In this document: positions 43,111 to 53,659 of the stretch, one piece after another | How the letters are laid out: each line of letters starts with the position of its first letter | How positions within the stretch are numbered: position 1 is the stretch's first letter | NCBI RefSeq assembly: GCF_000585495.1 | Contig: NZ_CP007264.1 | Location: 682,001 to 746,000, forward strand | Origin: Thermococcus nautili | Lineage (GTDB): Archaea > Methanobacteriota_B > Thermococci > Thermococcales > Thermococcaceae | Reading direction: 5' to 3' | DNA: 64,000 nucleotides | Position numbers and translations under genes: made by a program | Notes under the pieces: generated by a model | What the model saw: the letters and a program-made list of their open reading frames with translations, nothing else | What the model was told of the DNA's origin: nothing | Databases searched by the model: none

Positions 43111-43146
43111 CTATAAATTTTACCGCCTCGAAAAAGGTTTATATCC
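43111..43146. promoter_or_regulatory. Divergent TATA boxes for the acidic mini-protein and the Cdc48 operon
   Basis: AAATTTATAG (minus, 43111-43120) and GGTTTATATCC (plus, 43136-43146). The plus-strand start site would fall close to 43166, so that mRNA may be leaderless or nearly so. Confidence 0.5.
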
Positions 43147-43165
43147 CCCGTGAGAAGTGGAAACC

Positions 43166-43921
43166 ATGAGGGTCGCGATTATCACAAACGACGCGCGGGT
43201 CTACTACACTGCCACGAAGGTCCTGAAGGAGTACCGAATTCCCTTCCTGAGCCTGCGCGTTGGCGAGAGGATTCCCTACGACGTTGAGGTCGTCCTGACA
43301 GGCGAGAGGGATAAGGTGGACTTCCCGGTCAAGGTCATCGTTCACGATGAGAACTTCATAGACGAACTCCTCGCGAAGCTCGAAGGGAGGGAGAGGTTTA
43401 AGAACGTCTTCATCGCAATAGACCCCGGAGCGAGGCCGGGTTTGAGCGTGGTGGCCGATGGAAGGGTTATAGAGGTTCACCGCCTCGGAAGCCCGAGGGA
43501 CGTTGAAATCGTTGTTGACCTGCTTGAGAAGTACCCAGGTGCGAGGATAAAAATCGGCCACGGCGCTAAAAGGCACAGGACGATGACCCTCAAGGCCCTC
43601 GGCGAGATGCTCGGCTACGATTACCCGATAATCGTCGTCAACGAGTTCAGAACAACGCCGAAGGTTGGCGGAATCGAGAGCTCCTCCGTCGTTGATATAG
43701 TCGCTTCAATCAACATCGGCCTGAGGGGCGGAAGGGAGACGACGATAGGGGAGCTCCTCGAGGTAAAAGAACCCACGAAAAGGGAAATCGAGGATATTAA
43801 GAGAAGGAGTAGGGAGCTGAGCGGTAACATAACAATCCCCTCAAGCCTCGCGAGGGAGGTTGCCCTCGGGAACCTGACCCTTGAGGAGGCGATTGAACTT
43901 CACAGGAGGCGTTCAAGATGA
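43166..43921 (+). CDS. RNase H-like-fold protein of unknown role
   Basis: 251 residues. An N-terminal Rossmann-like part ([16 protein letters not shown]) is followed from about 90 by [27 protein letters not shown], the beta-hairpin with a leading Asp of RNase H/RuvC-like folds. [20 protein letters not shown] and [14 protein letters not shown] carry further polar residues. A C-terminal helical tail resembles a DNA-binding helix. A nuclease is possible but unproven. It overlaps the Cdc48 start by 4 bases, so the two share a transcript. Confidence 0.75.
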   Translation: MRVAIITNDARVYYTATKVLKEYRIPFLSLRVGERIPYDVEVVLTGERDKVDFPVKVIVHDENFIDELLAKLEGRERFKNVFIAIDPGARPGLSVVADGRVIEVHRLGSPRDVEIVVDLLEKYPGARIKIGHGAKRHRTMTLKALGEMLGYDYPIIVVNEFRTTPKVGGIESSSVVDIVASINIGLRGGRETTIGELLEVKEPTKREIEDIKRRSRELSGNITIPSSLAREVALGNLTLEEAIELHRRRSR

Positions 43922-46431
43922 TATTCGGAAAGGGACCCGAGAGGGTTGATGAGGTTAAGCTCCGGGTTGCCGAGGCCCTGAAGAGGGACGTCGGCAGGGG
44001 CATAGTTAGATTTGACAGAAAGTACCAGAGGCAACTCGGTGTTGAACCGGGCGACATCGTCGAGCTCGTCGGCGAGAGGACGACGGCAGCGATAGTGGCG
44101 AATCCGCACCCGGACGACAGGGGACTCGACATAATCAGGATGGATGGCTACATTAGGAGGAACGCGGGGGTGAGCATAGGCGACTACGTGACTGTCAAAC
44201 GCGCTGAGGTTCAGGAGGCGAAGAAAGTAGTGCTTGCACCGGCCCAGAAGGGAGTTTTCATCCAGATTCCCGGAGATTTGGTCAAACAGAACCTCCTCGG
44301 CAGGCCCGTCGTCAAGGGCGACCTCCTCGTTGCAAGCAACAGGAGCGAGACCTACTACGGCGGCTCCCCCTTCGACGACCTGCTGCGCGGTCTCTTCGAG
44401 GCGATGCCTCTCGGCTTCGGCGAGCTCAAGTTCGTTGTTGTAAACACGGTTCCCAAGGGAATAGTCCAGATAACCTACAACACTGAAGTGGAGGTTCTCC
44501 CGCAGGCCGTTGAGGTCCGCGAGGAGAGCATTCCAGAGGTCACCTACGAGGACATCGGTGGCCTGAGCGACGCGATTCAGAAGATTCGCGAGATGGTCGA
44601 GCTTCCCCTCAAGCACCCAGAGCTCTTCGAAAGGCTTGGAATCGAGCCGCCGAAGGGTGTCCTGCTCTACGGTCCGCCCGGAACCGGTAAGACGCTCCTC
44701 GCGAAGGCGGTAGCGAACGAAGCCAACGCCCACTTCATAGCCATCAACGGACCCGAGATAATGAGCAAGTTCTACGGCGAGAGCGAGGAGCGCCTAAGGG
44801 AGATTTTCAAGGAAGCCGAGGAGAACGCCCCGAGCATAATCTTCATCGACGAGATTGATGCCATCGCTCCGAAGAGGGAGGAAGTCGTTGGAGAGGTCGA
44901 GAAGAGGGTTGTTTCCCAGTTGCTTACCCTCATGGACGGTCTGAAGAGCAGGGGTAAGGTCATAGTCATCGCCGCAACCAACAGGCCCGACGCCATTGAC
45001 CCGGCCCTCAGGAGGCCAGGAAGGTTTGACAGGGAGATTGAGGTCGGTGTCCCGGACAAGCAGGGCAGGAAGGAGATACTCCAGATACACACCAGGGGAA
45101 TGCCCCTTGAGCCGGACTACGACAAGGCCACCGTCCTCAGGATTCTGAGGGAAATGAAGTCCAAGGGCTCCTTCGATGAGAAAAAGCTTGAATCGCTGAT
45201 TCGCAGGGTTGAGGAGGCACGGGACGAAGGGGAGGTCAAGGAGGCCCTCAAGAGCGAGGGTGAAATCTACGCTGAAGTGCGGAGCAGGCTCATCGACAAG
45301 ATGCTCGAGGAGATTGCCGACAAGACGCACGGGTTCGTTGGAGCGGACCTCGCGGCCCTCGCAAGGGAAGCCGCTATGGTCGTCCTGAGGAGGCTGATAA
45401 ACGAGGGCAAGATAAGTCCCGAGCAGGAGAAGATACCGCCGGAGGTTCTTCAGGAGCTCCGCGTCAGGAAGGAGGACTTCTACGAGGCCCTCAAGATGGT
45501 CGAGCCTTCAGCGCTCAGGGAGGTTCTCATAGAGGTTCCCAACGTCCGCTGGGACGACATTGGAGGCCTTGAGGACGTCAAACAGGAGCTCAGAGAGGCG
45601 GTAGAATGGCCCCTCAAGTACCCGAAGGCGTTCGAGAGGCTCGGCATAACGCCCCCAAGGGGCATACTCCTCTACGGTCCGCCGGGAACGGGTAAAACGC
45701 TACTCGCGAAGGCCGTGGCGAACGAGAGCGAGGCTAACTTCATCGGAATCCGCGGGCCGGAAGTTCTGAGCAAGTGGGTTGGCGAGAGCGAGAAGAGGAT
45801 AAGGGAGATATTCAGGAAAGCGAGACAGGCGGCTCCGACGGTGATATTCATAGACGAGATTGACGCGATAGCGCCCGCGAGAGGTGCTGAAGGCGACCGC
45901 GTTACGGACAGGCTCATCAACCAGCTGTTGACTGAGATGGACGGCATAGAGCGGAACAGCGGCGTCGTGGTTATAGCGGCAACGAACAGGCCCGACATAC
46001 TCGACCCGGCCCTGCTCAGGCCAGGGCGCTTTGACAGACTCGTGCTCGTTCCGGCGCCCGACGAGAAGGCCAGGCTGGAGATACTGAAGGTCCACACGAG
46101 GCGCGTCCCCCTCGCGAAGGACGTCAACCTTGCTGAGCTGGCGAAAAGGACTGAGGGCTACTCCGGTGCGGACTTGGAAGCGCTGGTGAGGGAAGCGGCA
46201 CTGATAGCGATGCGCAGGGTCATGCGCGAACTTCCGAGCGAGCTCGTTGAGAGCGAGAGCGAGGAGTTCCTCGAGAAGCTCAAGGTCTCAAGGAGGGACT
46301 TCGAGGAGGCCATGAAGAAGGTCAAGCCCAGCATAACGCCCTACATGATTGATTACTACAAGAACTTCGAGGAGGGCAGGAAGAGAAAGCCCGAGAGGGA
46401 GCGCGGGGGCGTGGACTACTACACCTTCTGA
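43918..46431 (+). CDS. Cdc48/VAT family AAA+ ATPase
   Basis: 837 residues. An N-terminal substrate-recruiting double-psi barrel (1-190) precedes D1 with [17 protein letters not shown] and [14 protein letters not shown] and D2 with the same Walker A and [20 protein letters not shown]1 has an extra Lys/Glu-rich helix pair in its lid (about 415-465), which I believe is a Thermococcales feature. The protein unfolds substrates, in archaea probably for the proteasome. It is the second gene after the RNase H-like protein and is followed by a good terminator. Confidence 0.95.
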   Translation: MIFGKGPERVDEVKLRVAEALKRDVGRGIVRFDRKYQRQLGVEPGDIVELVGERTTAAIVANPHPDDRGLDIIRMDGYIRRNAGVSIGDYVTVKRAEVQEAKKVVLAPAQKGVFIQIPGDLVKQNLLGRPVVKGDLLVASNRSETYYGGSPFDDLLRGLFEAMPLGFGELKFVVVNTVPKGIVQITYNTEVEVLPQAVEVREESIPEVTYEDIGGLSDAIQKIREMVELPLKHPELFERLGIEPPKGVLLYGPPGTGKTLLAKAVANEANAHFIAINGPEIMSKFYGESEERLREIFKEAEENAPSIIFIDEIDAIAPKREEVVGEVEKRVVSQLLTLMDGLKSRGKVIVIAATNRPDAIDPALRRPGRFDREIEVGVPDKQGRKEILQIHTRGMPLEPDYDKATVLRILREMKSKGSFDEKKLESLIRRVEEARDEGEVKEALKSEGEIYAEVRSRLIDKMLEEIADKTHGFVGADLAALAREAAMVVLRRLINEGKISPEQEKIPPEVLQELRVRKEDFYEALKMVEPSALREVLIEVPNVRWDDIGGLEDVKQELREAVEWPLKYPKAFERLGITPPRGILLYGPPGTGKTLLAKAVANESEANFIGIRGPEVLSKWVGESEKRIREIFRKARQAAPTVIFIDEIDAIAPARGAEGDRVTDRLINQLLTEMDGIERNSGVVVIAATNRPDILDPALLRPGRFDRLVLVPAPDEKARLEILKVHTRRVPLAKDVNLAELAKRTEGYSGADLEALVREAALIAMRRVMRELPSELVESESEEFLEKLKVSRRDFEEAMKKVKPSITPYMIDYYKNFEEGRKRKPERERGGVDYYTF

Positions 46432-46444
46432 CCGTTTTACAACC

Positions 46445-46463
46445 GGAAGTTTTTCTAACTTCC
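46445..46463 (+). terminator. Terminator after the Cdc48 operon
   Basis: GGAAGTT-TTTCT-AACTTCC is a perfect 7-bp stem followed at once by TTTTCTCC, 13 bases after the stop codon. Confidence 0.6.
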
Positions 46464-46514
46464 TTTTCTCCAAAAAAGGTTAATGATTTAAGGACTTTCC
46501 AGCAAGGAATTGCG

Positions 46515-47951
46515 ATGGATTCAGTCAGGTTACTCAGAAGAACCCTCGCGGGCATCCTCGTTGCAATACTAACAGTTGGGTTAAGCTTGGCTGTGCCGGA
46601 CATCAGCGTGAAGGTTCAGCCCCTCGGCTTGGGAGCATGCCAAGTTAAGAGCCCGATTACGTGGGCGACGATTACCCTTCACTGGTCAAAATCGGGGGGG
46701 ATTATTCAAACGTGGACGCTCACTGGCGCATCCGTTGTTTTCTCCAACGACGTGAGTGGGCCGGTTAATTTCACCGCCAAAATTGAGATTTTAGGATACC
46801 GTTCCTTTGGTGATACTTATCCAACCCTCGATGTCGTCAGAGCCACGTTCTCGACGAACTCAGAGGTATCAGCGGGAATAGTTTATCCGCTCACTATTAG
46901 CAGTCACCCACAGTATGTAGTTCTTCCCTCCTTTTATCCCCAGCCAGAGATTCTTAACGTCACCAGTATCATCCTTGGGGGGTTGGCATCCTGCAATGGG
47001 AAGATAGGTGTTACGGTATTTGAAGTTGGGACTGGCTCAGGACATTACTCGCCGCCCCCTCTAAACGTCAGTGAGATTAGAATAACTGTAAACAACACTG
47101 GAAATCCAGAGCTGAGAAACTACGTGATTAACTTCACAGTTTCTCCATCGTGCGTTCCGGACCTCTCCAAGGTTTACGTAACGGATTCCTCCGGGAAACA
47201 GCTGTATTTCTGGGCGTTCAACGATTCAACCAATGGAAAAATATGGTTCTGGGTGAACTATACCGTGCCAGCAAACTCCGTGCGGGAGATAATAATACAC
47301 CTCAACGGAACGGGGACAAGTCAGTACTTCAATCCAAACAGAGTGTTCTGGTACTTTAATGATACTCAAATATCACTGCGAGGAAGTCTAGGTAGAGGTA
47401 GGGTTTACCAGATAAATTATGACGTAAGCAACTTTTTACTATCTAGATATCCTGGATACGCAGTAGACACAAACGCTACTTTGGGCAAACCGTCATTGGG
47501 CAGTGTAGTTCTCCCTACATGGCTTGGGCCCTATTTCATATCGGTCGTAGATAACGCTGGATACTATTATGGCCTGGGAACCACGGGAAACGATTCAATC
47601 TATGTAGTTGAGGGAAGCGCACCGGACAGAGTCAACAACGGTGGAGCCCCAGTAGGAACGTTACCCTCATGGGGGCCTGGCGTTTATTCCATTGTCAACT
47701 ACATTTACAATGCCAGCGTGCACACGAGGTTGTACTTTGAGCTGTCCGAGTTTATTGCTGGATACTGGACTGGTAGCCAAACTTTAGCAAGGTATTTCAT
47801 GTTAGGACAGCGGTATGGTGGACCAAGCGTATATGAATGGGTAGGGATAAGGCCAATCGTATATCCTGCACCAAGGGTTATAGTCCCATCTGACTGTGGA
47901 GCGAGTATCGGAGGTGGGGCCTACACTTTCACCCTCTACTTCCGCCCCTGA
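46515..47951 (+). CDS. Secreted protein with a DUF2341-like domain
   Basis: 478 residues. An N-terminal hydrophobic segment (RRTLAGILVAILTVGLSLAV) serves as signal or anchor. A Cys-containing beta-rich domain follows. From about 180 a DUF2341-like module (LRNYVINFTV, LSKVYVTDSSGKQLYFW, KIWFWVNYTVPANSVREIIIHLNG) leads into a lectin-like C-terminal part. Many NxS/T sequons fit an exported protein. Base use is more AT-rich than the neighbours. It overlaps the convergent epimerase by 16 bases. It may be a surface or pilus-associated adhesin, which is inference. Confidence 0.7.
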   Translation: MDSVRLLRRTLAGILVAILTVGLSLAVPDISVKVQPLGLGACQVKSPITWATITLHWSKSGGIIQTWTLTGASVVFSNDVSGPVNFTAKIEILGYRSFGDTYPTLDVVRATFSTNSEVSAGIVYPLTISSHPQYVVLPSFYPQPEILNVTSIILGGLASCNGKIGVTVFEVGTGSGHYSPPPLNVSEIRITVNNTGNPELRNYVINFTVSPSCVPDLSKVYVTDSSGKQLYFWAFNDSTNGKIWFWVNYTVPANSVREIIIHLNGTGTSQYFNPNRVFWYFNDTQISLRGSLGRGRVYQINYDVSNFLLSRYPGYAVDTNATLGKPSLGSVVLPTWLGPYFISVVDNAGYYYGLGTTGNDSIYVVEGSAPDRVNNGGAPVGTLPSWGPGVYSIVNYIYNASVHTRLYFELSEFIAGYWTGSQTLARYFMLGQRYGGPSVYEWVGIRPIVYPAPRVIVPSDCGASIGGGAYTFTLYFRP

Positions 47952-48856
47952 TACCACTCCACAGTCTTCTTAAGTCCCTCTTCGAGGCTCCACTTCGGCT
48001 CGAAGCCGAGCTTTTTGATTTCCGTTATGTCCGCGAGGCTGTGCCTTATGTCGCCGGGCCTCGGCTTGTCGAAGATTATCGAGCTCGTTGTCCCGGTTAT
48101 CTCGATTATTTTCATCGCGAGTTCGAGGATGCTCGTCTGCTTTCCGGTTGCAACGTTGAAGACCCTCCCGTTGGCGCACCTGCTCTCGGCCGCGAGAATG
48201 TTCGCCCTAACGACGTCCTTCACGTATATGAAGTCGCGCGTCTGCTTGCCGTCGCCGAAGATCACCAGCGGCTCCCCTGCCAGTGCCCTGTTGATGAAGA
48301 TGCTTATCACCCCCGCGTACTGGTTGGCACTTTGCCTCGGCCCGAAGACGTTGAAGTAGCGGAGAGAAACCACAGGCAAACCGTAGAGCTCGTGGTAAAC
48401 GCGAAGGTACTCCTCGGCAGTTGCCTTCGTCACACCGTAGGGCGAGAGCGGTCTCGGCCGTTCCCTTTCCTTCAGCGGGAGGTTGGGGTTGTCTCCGTAA
48501 ACTGCCGCCGATGATGCAAATATGAGCTTTCCGTGTCCATCAAGAAGAGCCCTGAGGATGTTGAGGGTTCCGAGAACGTTTACTTCCTCAGTGAAGACCG
48601 GGTCACGTATGCTCTCGACGACGCTCACCTGGGCCGCCTCGTGGAAGACGTAGTCGGCGTTGCTCACCAGTTCAGCTATCGCCTCGTAGTCCCTCACGTC
48701 GGCCTTAACCAGCTTTGCTCCGGGCGGAACGTTCTCAGCTTTCCCGGTGTAGAGGTTGTCAATAACGATGACCTCGTTGTCCCTGACCAGCTCCCAGGCT
48801 ATGTGCGAGCCTATGAAGCCGGCTCCCCCGGTGACGACGATTAGCTTGTTCCTCAT
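47936..48856 (-). CDS. NAD-dependent sugar epimerase/dehydratase (UDP-glucose 4-epimerase type)
   Basis: 306 residues of extended short-chain dehydrogenase fold. NAD loop VVTGGAGFIGSH, FHEAAQVSV, catalytic Ser in FASSAAVYG, YGVTKATAEEYL with Tyr and Lys, and RYFNVFGPRQ. It interconverts nucleotide sugars for surface glycans. The precise substrate is not set by sequence. The ATG at 48856 is favoured over a TTG 6 bases earlier. Confidence 0.9.
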   Translation of the reverse strand: MRNKLIVVTGGAGFIGSHIAWELVRDNEVIVIDNLYTGKAENVPPGAKLVKADVRDYEAIAELVSNADYVFHEAAQVSVVESIRDPVFTEEVNVLGTLNILRALLDGHGKLIFASSAAVYGDNPNLPLKERERPRPLSPYGVTKATAEEYLRVYHELYGLPVVSLRYFNVFGPRQSANQYAGVISIFINRALAGEPLVIFGDGKQTRDFIYVKDVVRANILAAESRCANGRVFNVATGKQTSILELAMKIIEITGTTSSIIFDKPRPGDIRHSLADITEIKKLGFEPKWSLEEGLKKTVEWYQGRK

Positions 48857-48887
48857 GTTCAACCCCAGGGGAGTAGAACCGGGCCCC

Positions 48888-49184
48888 TTAAGTCTCTTTC
48901 TCCGAGTAGCTCATCCTGAGCTTCACGGCCTTCATCAGGTCGTCCTTCGTGGGGGGTCTCTCGGGGACGTTTGAGTAAGCATCAACGAGGTCGTTTATGA
49001 TTATGACGAGCTTTTCTAGGATATCCTTGCTCTTGTTCCAAGGCGTTGCGTAGCGGAACTCAATAATCTCCGCAAGGTCGTCCAGGGTGAACTCGCAGAT
49101 TATCTCTTCACTTGGGCACTCAACGAGAAGCAACTTGCCGTTTTCCAGGACAACCCTAACGTTAACCTTTGGGGCCTTCACCAT
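48888..49184 (-). CDS. Hypothetical protein, 98 aa
   Basis: Small alpha/beta protein: three strands (KVNVRVVLENGKLLLVECP), then helices. There is no Trp-rich, signal or membrane segment, and Cys appears twice (VECPSEEIICE). I do not recognise it. The ATG at 49184 lies within the second of two TGCCCAATG direct repeats 20 bases apart, which may be an operator. It ends about 30 bases before the epimerase gene and may be cotranscribed with it. Confidence 0.6.
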   Translation of the reverse strand: MVKAPKVNVRVVLENGKLLLVECPSEEIICEFTLDDLAEIIEFRYATPWNKSKDILEKLVIIINDLVDAYSNVPERPPTKDDLMKAVKLRMSYSEKET

Positions 49185-49297
49185 TGGGCATCACATTACT
49201 ACATTGGGCACCAACGTACTTTAAGGTTGTGCTCCGGGACGTTGAAATTCTCAAGACCACCGGCAGAGGATTAACAAATTTCTGCCAATTTCGAAAC

Positions 49298-49308
49298 CAT
49301 TATAAGGC
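49298..49308 (+). promoter_or_regulatory. TATA region of purA with an upstream inverted repeat
   Basis: CCATTATAAGG about 31-41 bases before the ATG at 49339. Just upstream GGCAGA (49262-49267) and TCTGCC (49281-49286) form an inverted repeat with a 13-base centre, a possible regulator site. Confidence 0.4.
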
Positions 49309-49338
49309 CCCTATTGACTTAAACATTGGTAAGGAGCC

Positions 49339-50358
49339 ATGCCGAGCTACATCGTTGTTGGCGGTCAATGGGGAGACGAGGGCAAGGGTTCCATCATAGC
49401 ATACCTTGCCCTGAAGGACGAGCCCGAAGTCATAGCACGCGGCGGCGTTGGGACGAACGCAGGACACAGCGTTTTTATCAATGGAAAGAAGTACGCGGTG
49501 AGACAGCTTCCAACCGGTTTCATGCAAAGGAAGGCAAGGCTTCTCGTCGGAGCCGGCGTCCTCGTTGACCCGGAGGTCTTCTTCCACGAACTTGAACACC
49601 TTAGGGATTTCAACGTCGCCGAGAGGGTTGGAATAGACCACCGCTGCGCGATAATCGAGGAAAAGCACAAGCAACTCGACCGCTCCAACAGCCACCTCCA
49701 CGAGAAGATAGGAACGACGGGAAGCGGTTGCGGGCCGGCTAATGCAGACAGGGTCATGAGAAAGGCAAAGCTCGCAAAGGACATCCCCGAGCTCGAGCCC
49801 TACCTGACGGACGTGGCGGAAGAGGTGAACGACGCGCTCGACGAGGGCAAGCTCGTCCTCATCGAGGGGACGCAGGGCTTCGGGCTGAGCCTCTACTACG
49901 GAACCTACCCCTACGTTACCTCCAAGGACACCACAGCCTCCGCAATCGCGAGCGACGTCGGAATAGGCCCGACGAGGGTTGACGACGTCATAGTCGTTTT
50001 CAAGAGCTTTCCGACGAGGGTCGGTGCCGGGCCCTTCCCGACGGAGATGAGTCAGGAGGAAGCAGAGAGGCTCGGTCTCGTCGAGTATGGAACCGTAACC
50101 GGCAGGAGAAGGCGCGTCGGCTGGTTCGACTTCGAGTTCGCCCGCTACTCCGCGAGAATCAACGGGGCAACGATGCTGGCTTTAACGATGCTCGACAAGT
50201 ACGATAAGAACGCCTTCGGCGTAACCGATTACGATAAACTGCCGAGGAAGGCGAAGGAGTTCGTGGAAGAAATAGAGGAGAGGGTTGGAGTCCCCGTCGG
50301 GCTCATAAAGACCGGGCCCGAACTGGAGCACATCATTGACAGGCGAGACGTCATTTGA
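49339..50358 (+). CDS. purA: Adenylosuccinate synthetase
   Basis: 339 residues. The GTP loop [12 protein letters not shown] with catalytic Asp, GTNAGHSV with catalytic His, [36 protein letters not shown] and [10 protein letters not shown]. It joins IMP and aspartate with GTP in AMP synthesis. It is about 90 residues shorter than the bacterial enzyme, which is normal for the compact form in Thermococcales. The ATG follows GGTAAGGAGCC. Its end overlaps the convergent repeat protein by 8 bases. Confidence 0.95.
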   Translation: MPSYIVVGGQWGDEGKGSIIAYLALKDEPEVIARGGVGTNAGHSVFINGKKYAVRQLPTGFMQRKARLLVGAGVLVDPEVFFHELEHLRDFNVAERVGIDHRCAIIEEKHKQLDRSNSHLHEKIGTTGSGCGPANADRVMRKAKLAKDIPELEPYLTDVAEEVNDALDEGKLVLIEGTQGFGLSLYYGTYPYVTSKDTTASAIASDVGIGPTRVDDVIVVFKSFPTRVGAGPFPTEMSQEEAERLGLVEYGTVTGRRRRVGWFDFEFARYSARINGATMLALTMLDKYDKNAFGVTDYDKLPRKAKEFVEEIEERVGVPVGLIKTGPELEHIIDRRDVI

Positions 50359-52402
50359 CGGCGTACTTGCCCTCGACCTGGGCCAGCTTGAACTTTGAGG
50401 TGATGCCGCTACCGGGAACGAAGTCGTGCTCGATTAGCTCTCCGGTGAGGGTGTTGTACTTGCCGAAGTATATTCCCCTCCTTCCGACTCCTTTTATTCC
50501 CGCGTAGCCCTCCTCAAGGTTGTGCGCTATCCACTCGACCTCTATAGTGTCTCCGTAGCTCTTCTTCACGAACTCCGTGAAGGCCTTGGTTATGACGCTC
50601 TCGATGTACTGGTAGTCAAAATCCAGAACCTCCCCGCTCGTCCTGTGAACCGTCAGCCGTCCAAAGGCCTTCACACCTGTGAACTCCACCTCCCAGTGGT
50701 CGGACAGCTTGAGGCCTTCAATTGAGGGGCTCGGTTCGACTTCGCGGATTTTGGAGAGCGCGATTTCCTCAACGACCTCCTTCTTGAGGAAGCGGTCGAG
50801 TTCCTGAATTTCGCCGGAGCGGGAGACGAATACCTTAACGACGTCCCTGTCGCCCTCAAGAGTGAGTGTGAACCCGTTCTCAACCTCCTCGGTGAAGAGG
50901 ACGCTGTAACTGCGGTACTTCCTGACCGCGAGTTCAACCGCCACGCTGGAGCCTATCTCAAGGGCTCTCTCAAGGATTTCCCCGGTCTCACCGTCGTATG
51001 CCAGGTACGCCCTGAGGCCGTTACCCTCAAACTCGGCCCTGACGACCTCGTGGTCCATAACCTGACAGGACTTCAGCTCAAGGTCCTTGACGACCTCCAG
51101 GATTTCACCGGCGGTCTTTCTTAGAAACTCCTCCGGGGAGCCCAGGTCCCTCGTGTCAACGATTTCGCCCGTTTTCTGGTCGAGTTTTAGGACGAGAACC
51201 CTTCCCCCCGCCAGAAGGTCAACGAAGACCGCACTGGGGCGCCTCTCAACGCCTATGACGTGTCCATCGCTGTACTTTGAAAGAACGACCTCAAGCATCG
51301 CCTCCTCGGTAAGCGCTGGCTGAAATCTCCTAACGCTTCCGCTGTAGGAGTTCAGCTCTATCTCAAAGAGATACCTCCTGGTCTTGCCCCTCATCAAGGT
51401 AAAGCGTCCCCTGCGGACGATTTCCAGGGCAAGGGGTTCTTCACCGAGTTCCCTCCTGACGCGCTCCTTAGCCAGCTTAACGAGCCCCTCTTCGCTGAGT
51501 GGCTCCCCTTCAGCACTCACACGGCCAACCGTGAAGTCGAAGGAAACCCTAACAGTCCTGGGCCCAATGGAGAACAGGATTACCGCGCCCTCAGGCACGT
51601 AGGCTTTTCTTGAGTGAAGAACCCGCAGGTCGAGCCATCCCTTTCTAACGGCCTCCTCAACGACAGGCTTCGCTGGGTCTGTTTCCTCCCCGACCTCGAC
51701 TTCGGTCGCCAGAACTGTTGCAACGTCCTCAAGGAGAACTTTCATCGCAAGCCCCTTGAGCTCGCCATCAACGTTCAGAACAAGCTTTTTGCCATCATAA
51801 AACGCCTTACCGCTCTCGTTTTCTCTTGACCATGAGACGACGTAGACAGGCCTGAACTTCAGTTTCAGACCCTCAATCTTGAGCTCCTCCGGCCGGACGC
51901 TGAATTTATAAGATACAACCCTCTTGGCTTCGTCCACGAGCTTTTGAGACGAAACGGGCTCCACGAGGGGACCATCGAGGACGAACTCCTTCAGCTGTTC
52001 AGGTCTCTCACGCTCGGGAATGAACTTCTCAAGAAGGGTTCGTGGGGGCTCTATGGAGTAGCGATTGAAGGCCTCCGCAAGCCACTCTGGCCCAAGCACA
52101 GTAATGCCCTCGAGACCGTAGTCAAGCCCGTCGAGGGCTATCAAAACAACCCTGCCGTGCCCGGACAGCGCCTTTTCAAGCCAGTCCCTCCGGGGCTTTC
52201 CGCGCAACAGTGCAACGGCAAGCGTCTCTTTTCCATGAAATGGGTCTTCTCTTTCCCCTGTGACTATTATGAGGCGCGATTTACCTCTCCTCTTGTATTC
52301 CCTTCCGGTTTCATTAAAGCCGGCCCTGCTGAGGAGCTCGGCTAGTCCCTCAACTATAAAATCCTCGGGTGCGAGCAGTATTATCGAAGGTTCCCATGGC
52401 AT
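50351..52402 (-). CDS. Large protein with tandem PepSY-like modules
   Basis: 683 residues, no signal peptide. The first 150 residues look like a Rossmann or restriction-endonuclease-like fold ([43 protein letters not shown]). After that I see four to six degenerate modules of about 80 residues with the pattern strand, strand with D/HxxSGEV or DGETGEI, then helix ([36 protein letters not shown]). This is like PepSY domains but intracellular. The ATG at 52402 follows GGGGAGTCACT. No function is assigned. Confidence 0.72.
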   Translation of the reverse strand: MPWEPSIILLAPEDFIVEGLAELLSRAGFNETGREYKRRGKSRLIIVTGEREDPFHGKETLAVALLRGKPRRDWLEKALSGHGRVVLIALDGLDYGLEGITVLGPEWLAEAFNRYSIEPPRTLLEKFIPERERPEQLKEFVLDGPLVEPVSSQKLVDEAKRVVSYKFSVRPEELKIEGLKLKFRPVYVVSWSRENESGKAFYDGKKLVLNVDGELKGLAMKVLLEDVATVLATEVEVGEETDPAKPVVEEAVRKGWLDLRVLHSRKAYVPEGAVILFSIGPRTVRVSFDFTVGRVSAEGEPLSEEGLVKLAKERVRRELGEEPLALEIVRRGRFTLMRGKTRRYLFEIELNSYSGSVRRFQPALTEEAMLEVVLSKYSDGHVIGVERRPSAVFVDLLAGGRVLVLKLDQKTGEIVDTRDLGSPEEFLRKTAGEILEVVKDLELKSCQVMDHEVVRAEFEGNGLRAYLAYDGETGEILERALEIGSSVAVELAVRKYRSYSVLFTEEVENGFTLTLEGDRDVVKVFVSRSGEIQELDRFLKKEVVEEIALSKIREVEPSPSIEGLKLSDHWEVEFTGVKAFGRLTVHRTSGEVLDFDYQYIESVITKAFTEFVKKSYGDTIEVEWIAHNLEEGYAGIKGVGRRGIYFGKYNTLTGELIEHDFVPGSGITSKFKLAQVEGKYAVK

Positions 52403-52470
52403 AGTGACTCCCCATAGAGATTGGGATGCGGAGAATAAATAGTTTATGGCCCGTAAAAAAGGGTTAATTA

Positions 52471-53253
52471 TCACCCCGAGTAAGCCCTATCAACGAGCCA
52501 CCTGACAATTGTTCTATGAAACTCATCCGCCCACTCGGGGTCTTCGAATATCTCATGATAGGCACCTTCGAACTCCCTGAGCGTTTTATCTTCCACTTTA
52601 AGCCTTTCAAAAAGCCTTTTTGAGCCTTCGGGGGGCGTTATTACATCTCCGGTTCCAACGAGCAGGAGAACCGGGACTTTTATCCTGTCAGCCTCCCGGT
52701 GAGCGAGCTCCATGTTAACGAAGATGCTCCTTCCGAGCTTCGCCGAAATCCTGTCGTGGACGAGCGGGTCTTCAACGTACCTTCTCACCGCCTCCTTGTT
52801 CCTTGAGAGAAGTTCCGGTTTTATGCCGTTGGAGAGAACAAGGCCGGGGGCGACCTTTCCGAGGAATTTCGCAAGGGACACCATGAAGCCCGGCGTCTCG
52901 GGGCTCTTGGCGAGGGCAGGAGATGAAGCTATTACGCCCCTTATTTTATCGGGCCTCGTCTCGGCGTATCGGATAACGGTCAAACCGCCGAGGCTGTGGC
53001 CGAAGAGGAAAGGCTTCTCACCTAATTCTTCAATTATGTAATCAATTATTTCCATGGCCTCTTCAATGCTTGTGTGCCCCCTCTTTCCGGGGCTCTTTCC
53101 GTGACCTGGCCAGTCGAAGGCGTAAACGGCAAAGCCGGCCTCGTTGAGCTCCCTAATCAGCCGTCCGTACCTTCCGCTGTGCTCCCCAAGGCCGTGAACA
53201 AGGACGACCCAACCGAGCTCCGGTTCGCCGAACTTGGCCTTGTAAACCTCCAT
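52471..53253 (-). CDS. Alpha/beta hydrolase, monoacylglycerol lipase/lysophospholipase-like
   Basis: 260 residues. Oxyanion motif VVLVHGLGEHSGRYG, nucleophile elbow FGHSLGGLT, acid in VGTGDVITPP and His in GAYHEIFEDPE. It would hydrolyse ester bonds of lipids or small esters in the cytoplasm. Archaeal membranes are ether-linked, so the natural substrate is open. The ATG at 53253 follows GGGTGATTGAG and lies just 2 bases before the stop of the PIN gene, so it is probably read with that pair. Confidence 0.88.
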   Translation of the reverse strand: MEVYKAKFGEPELGWVVLVHGLGEHSGRYGRLIRELNEAGFAVYAFDWPGHGKSPGKRGHTSIEEAMEIIDYIIEELGEKPFLFGHSLGGLTVIRYAETRPDKIRGVIASSPALAKSPETPGFMVSLAKFLGKVAPGLVLSNGIKPELLSRNKEAVRRYVEDPLVHDRISAKLGRSIFVNMELAHREADRIKVPVLLLVGTGDVITPPEGSKRLFERLKVEDKTLREFEGAYHEIFEDPEWADEFHRTIVRWLVDRAYSG

Positions 53254-53254
53254 C

Positions 53255-53659
53255 TCAATCACCCAGCCAAACCCGTTTGAGCGGGAGAACGTCAAAATCC
53301 TCATCCTCGCTAACTATGGCCTGCAGACCGTTGTTCTCTATAACCGCAACGTGAAGGGCGTCAGAGGGGCGGAGGTTGTATTTCGTGATTATCAGTCTGG
53401 CGGTTAGATAATCAAAGACCGTTAGTGGGAGAACTTCAACGTAGGGAAGAACCTTTTCGTCTATGAACTCAATCGAAAGCTCGTAATGGACGCCGTATTT
53501 CTTCTTTGCAACGTGAATGGTCTCGTCAAGAACCAGCGGACTTGTGTAAAGGTCGTGATTCTCAATCAGTTCGGCGTAGAACGTGACTATCTTCTTTTCG
53601 TCTTCAGGCGTCTTGGTCAGGAGGTAAACAAAAAGGTTGGTATCAATGAAGAGCTTCAT
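53255..53659 (-). CDS. PIN-domain ribonuclease, VapC-like toxin (fourth pair)
   Basis: 134 residues: MKLFIDTNLFVYLL with the first Asp, LVLDETIHVAKKK, LRPSDALHVAVIENN and SEDEDFDVLP complete the PIN site. It overlaps the AbrB-like antitoxin gene by 4 bases. Confidence 0.87.
   Translation of the reverse strand: MKLFIDTNLFVYLLTKTPEDEKKIVTFYAELIENHDLYTSPLVLDETIHVAKKKYGVHYELSIEFIDEKVLPYVEVLPLTVFDYLTARLIITKYNLRPSDALHVAVIENNGLQAIVSEDEDFDVLPLKRVWLGD

Noticed and set aside
41640-43169. Long plus-strand frame across moeA and the acidic gene
   Set aside because: Antisense of moeA. The frame has no ribosome site and no recognisable motif.
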